Assembly: GCA_963746805.1 (NCBI GenBank)
Contig: CAVVCQ010000008.1
Location: 620,001 to 684,000 of the forward strand
Length of the DNA stretch: 64,000 bases
DNA from: DATHTC01 sp963746805
GTDB taxonomy: Bacteria > Actinomycetota > Thermoleophilia > Gaiellales > Gaiellaceae
Direction of reading: 5' to 3'
Shown here: positions 60,977 through 64,000 of the stretch, one piece after another
Layout of the letters: every line of letters starts with the position of its first letter
How positions within the stretch are numbered: position 1 is the stretch's first letter
The notes under the pieces: generated by a model
What the model saw: the letters and a program-made list of their open reading frames with translations, nothing else
Database searches by the model: none
What the model was told of the DNA's origin: nothing
Made by a program: the position numbers and the translations under genes

Positions 60977-61645
60977 CTAGCGCCCCACCAGCTCGACGAA
61001 GGCCGGCTCGTCGCGAATCGGGTCGAAGTCGGTGTCGCCGGCGGCGAGCTCGCGGCACTGCTCCGCAACCTCGATCGCGCGCCGGAGGTGCTCGATCGCG
61101 TCCTCGGTCCTGGCGGCGCGGCTCTCGCAGCAGGCGAGGTTGTAGAGCAGGCGCCCGTCGTCGGGATGCGCCTCGAGCAGCTCGCGGCCGCGGTCGGCGG
61201 CCTGCGCGTACTGGCCGTCCGCGTACAGCGGGTGGACCTCGTCCCAGACTCCGGGATCCTGGCGCACGATCGTGTCGGGGAGCGTGATCCACGGATGCCG
61301 ACGCGACTCGTAGCCGGACTCGGTGGGCGGCGGAAACGACGGGTCGGCGAACGACCCGACCGACACGACGACGAGATCCGGCTCGGTGTAGAAGACCTGC
61401 GAGCCGCACTCCGGGCAGAAGTGGAAGACGTGCTCCTTCCGATCCGCCTCGTCGGAGATCCGCGAGTAGTCGTTGAAGCGACCGACGACGTTCACCTGCT
61501 CCGGCGCGAAGGCCGCCTGCATGCCGAACGCGCTGCCGGTCCTGCGCTGGCACGCGAGGCAGTGGCAGAGGGACACCACGAACGGGTCGCCGTCCACCTC
61601 CAGGCGAAGTTGTCCGCAGTGACAGGCGGCCTCCCGCGTCGCCAT
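60977..61645 (-). CDS. GFA/CENP-V-type zinc protein with TPR-like tail
   Basis: 222 residues. The N-terminal domain is a glutathione-dependent formaldehyde-activating-type (GFA/CENP-V) zinc fold: CHCGQLRLEV, SLCHCLACQRRTGSAFG and FCPECGSQVFY supply the cysteines. The C-terminal part (about 135-222) is a helical tail, DGRLLYNLACCESRAARTEDAIEHLRRAIEV then GDTDFDPIRDEPAFVELVG, nearly the same as in the cupin at 59729. Function unknown. Confidence 0.83.
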   Translation of the reverse strand: MATREAACHCGQLRLEVDGDPFVVSLCHCLACQRRTGSAFGMQAAFAPEQVNVVGRFNDYSRISDEADRKEHVFHFCPECGSQVFYTEPDLVVVSVGSFADPSFPPPTESGYESRRHPWITLPDTIVRQDPGVWDEVHPLYADGQYAQAADRGRELLEAHPDDGRLLYNLACCESRAARTEDAIEHLRRAIEVAEQCRELAAGDTDFDPIRDEPAFVELVGR

Positions 61646-61653
61646 CGTCGACG

Positions 61654-62238
61654 CTACGTGCCCACGACGCGGTAGGTGCACACATTCGTGCCGGTCGCGG
61701 CCGTCACCGTGGAGACGAGCTCGAACGTCCGCATGGCCCCGTCGCCCGGGAAGATCGACTTCCCGCCGCCCAGGACGACCGGCTCGATCATCAGCTGCAG
61801 CTCGTCGACGAGGCCCTCGGCGATGAGGGTGCGCACGAGCGCCGCGCTCCCCATGATCAGCAGGTTCGACCTCTCGCGGAGCTCGCGGATGCGCTCGACG
61901 GCGCCGTCGCCGGGGATCCGGGTCGTGTTCCACTCCATGTCGTCGTCACCGAGGGTGGAAGTGACGACGTGCTTCGGGATGGCGTTCATCCGGTCGGCGA
62001 AGGGATCGCCGGCGCGGCCGGGCCACGCGGCGGCCATCCCCTGCCAGGTGCGGCGACCGTAGAGGAGGGCGTCGGCGCCCGAGAGCGCGTCGTCCCACGC
62101 CTTGCTCATGACCTCGGGGTCGAAGAACGGGTGCGACCAGCCGCCGTGGGCGAAGCCGCCGTCGCGGTCCTCGTCGGGCCCGCCGGGGGCTTGGACGACG
62201 CCGTCGAGGCTGATGAACTCGGTGACCAGGATGCGCAT
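61654..62238 (-). CDS. RibD-C / dihydrofolate-reductase-like protein, second copy
   Basis: 194 residues. MRILVTEFISLDGVVQAPGGPDED, DALLYGRRTWQGMAAAWP and LLIMGSAALVRTLIAEGLVDELQLMIEPVVLGGG are the conserved blocks. GAGGAG precedes the ATG. It is a different subgroup from the copy at 58701. NADPH-dependent reductase likely; substrate unknown. It ends eight bases before the GFA gene, so both may share a transcript. Confidence 0.86.
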   Translation of the reverse strand: MRILVTEFISLDGVVQAPGGPDEDRDGGFAHGGWSHPFFDPEVMSKAWDDALSGADALLYGRRTWQGMAAAWPGRAGDPFADRMNAIPKHVVTSTLGDDDMEWNTTRIPGDGAVERIRELRERSNLLIMGSAALVRTLIAEGLVDELQLMIEPVVLGGGKSIFPGDGAMRTFELVSTVTAATGTNVCTYRVVGT

Positions 62239-62335
62239 GTCGATCGCTCCTCTTCGTCGCGTGGCGGATTCGGCGGTGTAGACGGCCGCGGCGGGGAAGA
62301 ATCATCGCGGCCCCCTGACACAAGCGAGGTGACGT

Positions 62336-62665
62336 ATGGCGAAGTTCATCACGATCGGATACGGAGACCAGGCGGGGTACGACCGGACCGACGCCTCGGT
62401 GCGGGACGCGGCGCACGAGCACGACGCGCGACTGCAGGCGGAGGGCGCCGTCACGGGTATCGCGGGAGAGCCGGTGCAGGTACGGAACCACGACGCGGCG
62501 GGCGTCCACACGACCGACGGCGCCTACATGCGGTCGGAGCTGCCGATCGCCGGGTTCTCGCTGATCGAGGCGGCCGATCTGGAGGAGGCCGTCGCGCTCG
62601 TGGCGGGAACGCCGTGCGCGGTGGCACGCGGGGTCGTCGAGGTGTGGCCGCTCCACACGCCGTAG
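62336..62665 (+). CDS. YCII-related protein
   Basis: 109 residues of the small ferredoxin-fold YCII family: MAKFITIGYGDQAGY, LPIAGFSLIEAADLEEAVALVAGTP and VVEVWPLHTP match actinobacterial members. Some are ECF-sigma accessory proteins or dehalogenase-like; no role can be fixed here. GAGGTGA precedes the ATG. Confidence 0.8.
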   Translation: MAKFITIGYGDQAGYDRTDASVRDAAHEHDARLQAEGAVTGIAGEPVQVRNHDAAGVHTTDGAYMRSELPIAGFSLIEAADLEEAVALVAGTPCAVARGVVEVWPLHTP

Positions 62666-62732
62666 CGTGGTCGACACAAGATCGAGTCGAGTACGCTGGC
62701 CCTCGACGCGTGACCGCAACGGTGAATCGCGC

Positions 62733-63653
62733 ATGACCAAGCCGCGCATCTTCCTCGGATCGTCGGGCAAGCAGGCCAAGCTGCTCCAGGCGATCGCGCG
62801 CGGTCTCGAGGAGGTCGCCGACGTCGAGCCCTGGACGACCACGTTCAACCCGGGGCGAGGCACGCTCGACCGGCTCGTCGAGCTCTCCCAGGAGGTCGAT
62901 TTCGCCGCGTTCGTGTTCGCCCAGGACGACTGGACCGCGGCGACGGATGCGTCCCAGCCGGGCCAGGCGTCGCCGCGCGACAACGTGGTGTTCGAGGCCG
63001 GGCTGTTCGGCGGTGCGCTCGGGATCCGGCGCACGTTCATCCTCCACGCGAACGGCTCGAAGCTGCCGACCGACCTGCTGGGGCTGACCTCCGTCCGCTA
63101 CGACCCGGCCACCAGCCCGGCGGAGGTTCGCGCGATCAACCAGAAGCTCCGCAAGGCGATCGAGGCCGAGGGCCGCCGCGGCCCGGTCGAGGGGCTCTGG
63201 TGGCAGCTCTCGCTCACCATGCGGAGCGAGGAGGAACCGTCGGCGATCAGCCTCCTGCGCATCGCACGGAACCGCGACGGCGACCTGAACGTGACCGGCC
63301 GGTCCTGGCAGGAGGACGGCACGATTTCGGCCCGCTATTGGAGCGAGGCCGCGAAGCAGCACCGGGACCCGGCCGGCATCTTCTACTACTGGAAGGGCGA
63401 GCGCCCGCGACACCCGAATGCCCCGCAGCTCGAGGGCACCGGCGAGATCAGAGTCGAGACCGCCGACCGCGCAACCGGGTACTGGACGACACGGTCGGAT
63501 CGCGACCCCGGGATGAATGCCCGGACCGCCGGCATCTACCTTCGAGCCGACCCCTCGGACCTCGAGATGCTGGACGGCGGGAGCGCGGAGGAGCGGGCGC
63601 AGCTCATCGCGCAGCGCCTCGAGGAGTGGAAGTCGGCCGCGAACGCCTTCTGA
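62733..63653 (+). CDS. TIR-like nucleotide-binding protein with unrecognised C-terminal domain
   Basis: 306 residues. The N-terminal half (about 1-135) is a TIR-like domain of the Cap12/PycTIR type: PRIFLGSSGKQAKLLQAIARGLEEV, FAAFVFAQDDWTA, then SPRDNVVFEAGLFGGALG with the likely catalytic Glu88, and FILHANGSKLPTDLLGLTSVRYD. In CBASS and Pycsar defence, such domains cleave NAD+ once a sensor is triggered. The C-terminal half (about 155-306) is a beta-rich domain (LLRIARNRDGDLNVTGRSW, SARYWSEAA, IFYYWKGERP, GTGEIRVETADRATGYWTTR) I cannot place. No cyclase or other defence gene is adjacent. ATG 62733 is chosen; an upstream start would run through non-conserved sequence. Confidence 0.8.
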   Translation: MTKPRIFLGSSGKQAKLLQAIARGLEEVADVEPWTTTFNPGRGTLDRLVELSQEVDFAAFVFAQDDWTAATDASQPGQASPRDNVVFEAGLFGGALGIRRTFILHANGSKLPTDLLGLTSVRYDPATSPAEVRAINQKLRKAIEAEGRRGPVEGLWWQLSLTMRSEEEPSAISLLRIARNRDGDLNVTGRSWQEDGTISARYWSEAAKQHRDPAGIFYYWKGERPRHPNAPQLEGTGEIRVETADRATGYWTTRSDRDPGMNARTAGIYLRADPSDLEMLDGGSAEERAQLIAQRLEEWKSAANAF

Positions 63654-63811
63654 GTGGCGCCCGCCGGAGCGTGAACCACGTTGAGAGGCTCACGGTCGGT
63701 GACCCGCGTGAATGACGCCCACGGAACCAGGTTCGCAACGGCCCCACCGGTCTTCTCCGTCGGCTGATCCGATCCGCCACGCGCAGCTACGGCCTCCCGA
63801 GTGAGAGCACG

Positions 63812-63825
63812 CTCGGGCAGCCGAG
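63812..63825 (-). terminator. Hairpin downstream of the last, partial gene
   Basis: CTCGG-GCAG-CCGAG, 5-bp stem and four-base loop, twelve bases after the stop of the minus-strand gene at the window edge. It has no T-run. The rest of 63654-63837 shows no gene. Confidence 0.3.
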
Positions 63826-63837
63826 ATCTCCCAGAGG

Positions 63838-64000
63838 CTACGAGGCGACGGTCTTACGGGCTGAGAACGCTAGCCCCAGGAAAACCGCGGCGAACACCAG
63901 GAATACCACCCCGATACCGGACGAGTCACGGGTGAAGTCCACGATCGCGATGATGAAGAACAATACGCCCGCTAGGGCGTTACCCAATGCTTGTCTCGAC
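63838..64000 (-). CDS. Partial membrane protein at window edge
   Basis: At least 53 C-terminal residues, start beyond the edge. Two hydrophobic helices (LAGVLFFIIAIVDFT and IGVVFLVFAAVFLGLAFSA) end in RKTVAS, then a TAG stop at 63838-63840. The sequence is visibly less GC-rich than its neighbours (more AT-ending codons), so it may be of different origin. No family assigned. Confidence 0.6.
   Translation of the reverse strand, partial: SRQALGNALAGVLFFIIAIVDFTRDSSGIGVVFLVFAAVFLGLAFSARKTVAS

Noticed and set aside
62666..62732. Promoter for the TIR gene (TCGACA ... TACGCT)
   Set aside because: Spacing is only 15 bases and the boxes are weak, so it was not listed as a feature.
1..64000. tRNA, rRNA or CRISPR array
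   Set aside because: No cloverleaf with a TTCRANY arm, no rRNA-like stretch and no regularly spaced direct repeats were seen on reading; a covariance-model search was not possible.

Overview
The window is very GC-rich, with many GTG starts and a high coding density. Gene content points to an actinobacterium: a PASTA-domain membrane protein, DUF1707 and DUF4032 proteins, a cytoplasmic GH15 glucoamylase, and secreted proteins with calcium-binding-type repeats. A deep-branching group such as Thermoleophilia (Gaiellales/Solirubrobacterales) would fit, but this is inferred from gene content, not from a marker phylogeny. No tRNA, rRNA or CRISPR array was seen. About sixteen single-base frame breaks fall inside otherwise well-preserved genes, so the sequence is probably an uncorrected or metagenomic assembly and those genes are likely intact in the organism.

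Layout. 1-8.5 kb: a secreted peptidase-like gene cut by the window edge, typA, a double GNAT acetyltransferase, tag, a large secreted beta-propeller/Ig-like/calcium-repeat protein, a PASTA protein and a Rieske oxygenase. 8.6-14.4 kb: an alpha-glucoside-type ABC importer operon (ATPase, lipoprotein, two permeases, one carrying an extra extracellular domain) ending in a GH15 glucoamylase. 14.4-20.7 kb: a membrane-anchored beta-helix protein, a DUF4032 kinase-like protein, two M29 aminopeptidase paralogues separated by a REP-associated transposase, and a small hypothetical. 20.7-28.3 kb: patatin, an MMPL transporter divergent from a MarR regulator fused in frame to an MFS exporter, haemolysin III, haloalkane dehalogenase and an FAD-linked oxidase.

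28.4-43.6 kb is a long plus-strand block. A Liv-type ABC importer (livH-livM-binding protein-livG-livF) is followed by a 166-bp near-palindrome, then by an operon of unrecognised purpose: two Tm-1-like/UPF0261 proteins, a PEP-hydrolase-like TIM barrel, a cupin, an FAD oxidase, two TIM-barrel isomerases, a creatininase-family hydrolase, a DeoR repressor and a Gfo/Idh/MocA dehydrogenase. 43.6-48.7 kb adds an NAD-dependent epimerase/dehydratase, an FAH-fold enzyme, a zinc alcohol dehydrogenase, an SMP-30 lactonase and an IlvD/Edd dehydratase. That set is what a non-phosphorylative sugar oxidation route needs. Together these 20 kb look like an uptake-and-oxidation system for an unidentified carbohydrate-like compound, and they are the best candidate here for an undescribed pathway.

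48.8-53.7 kb holds a two-component system between two copies of a TTAC-N7-TTAC direct repeat (11-bp period), with the genes next to those sites encoding exported proteins, including a calcium-repeat protein. 53.7-64 kb is a dense run of small accessory genes: four microproteins, SnoaL, a HesB-like protein, GNAT, a methyltransferase, cupins, VOC, nitrilase, two RibD-like reductases, an MBL hydrolase, a GFA protein, a YCII-like protein and a TIR-like protein of the type used in phage defence. Convergent genes here repeatedly share one CTAG that supplies both stop codons.
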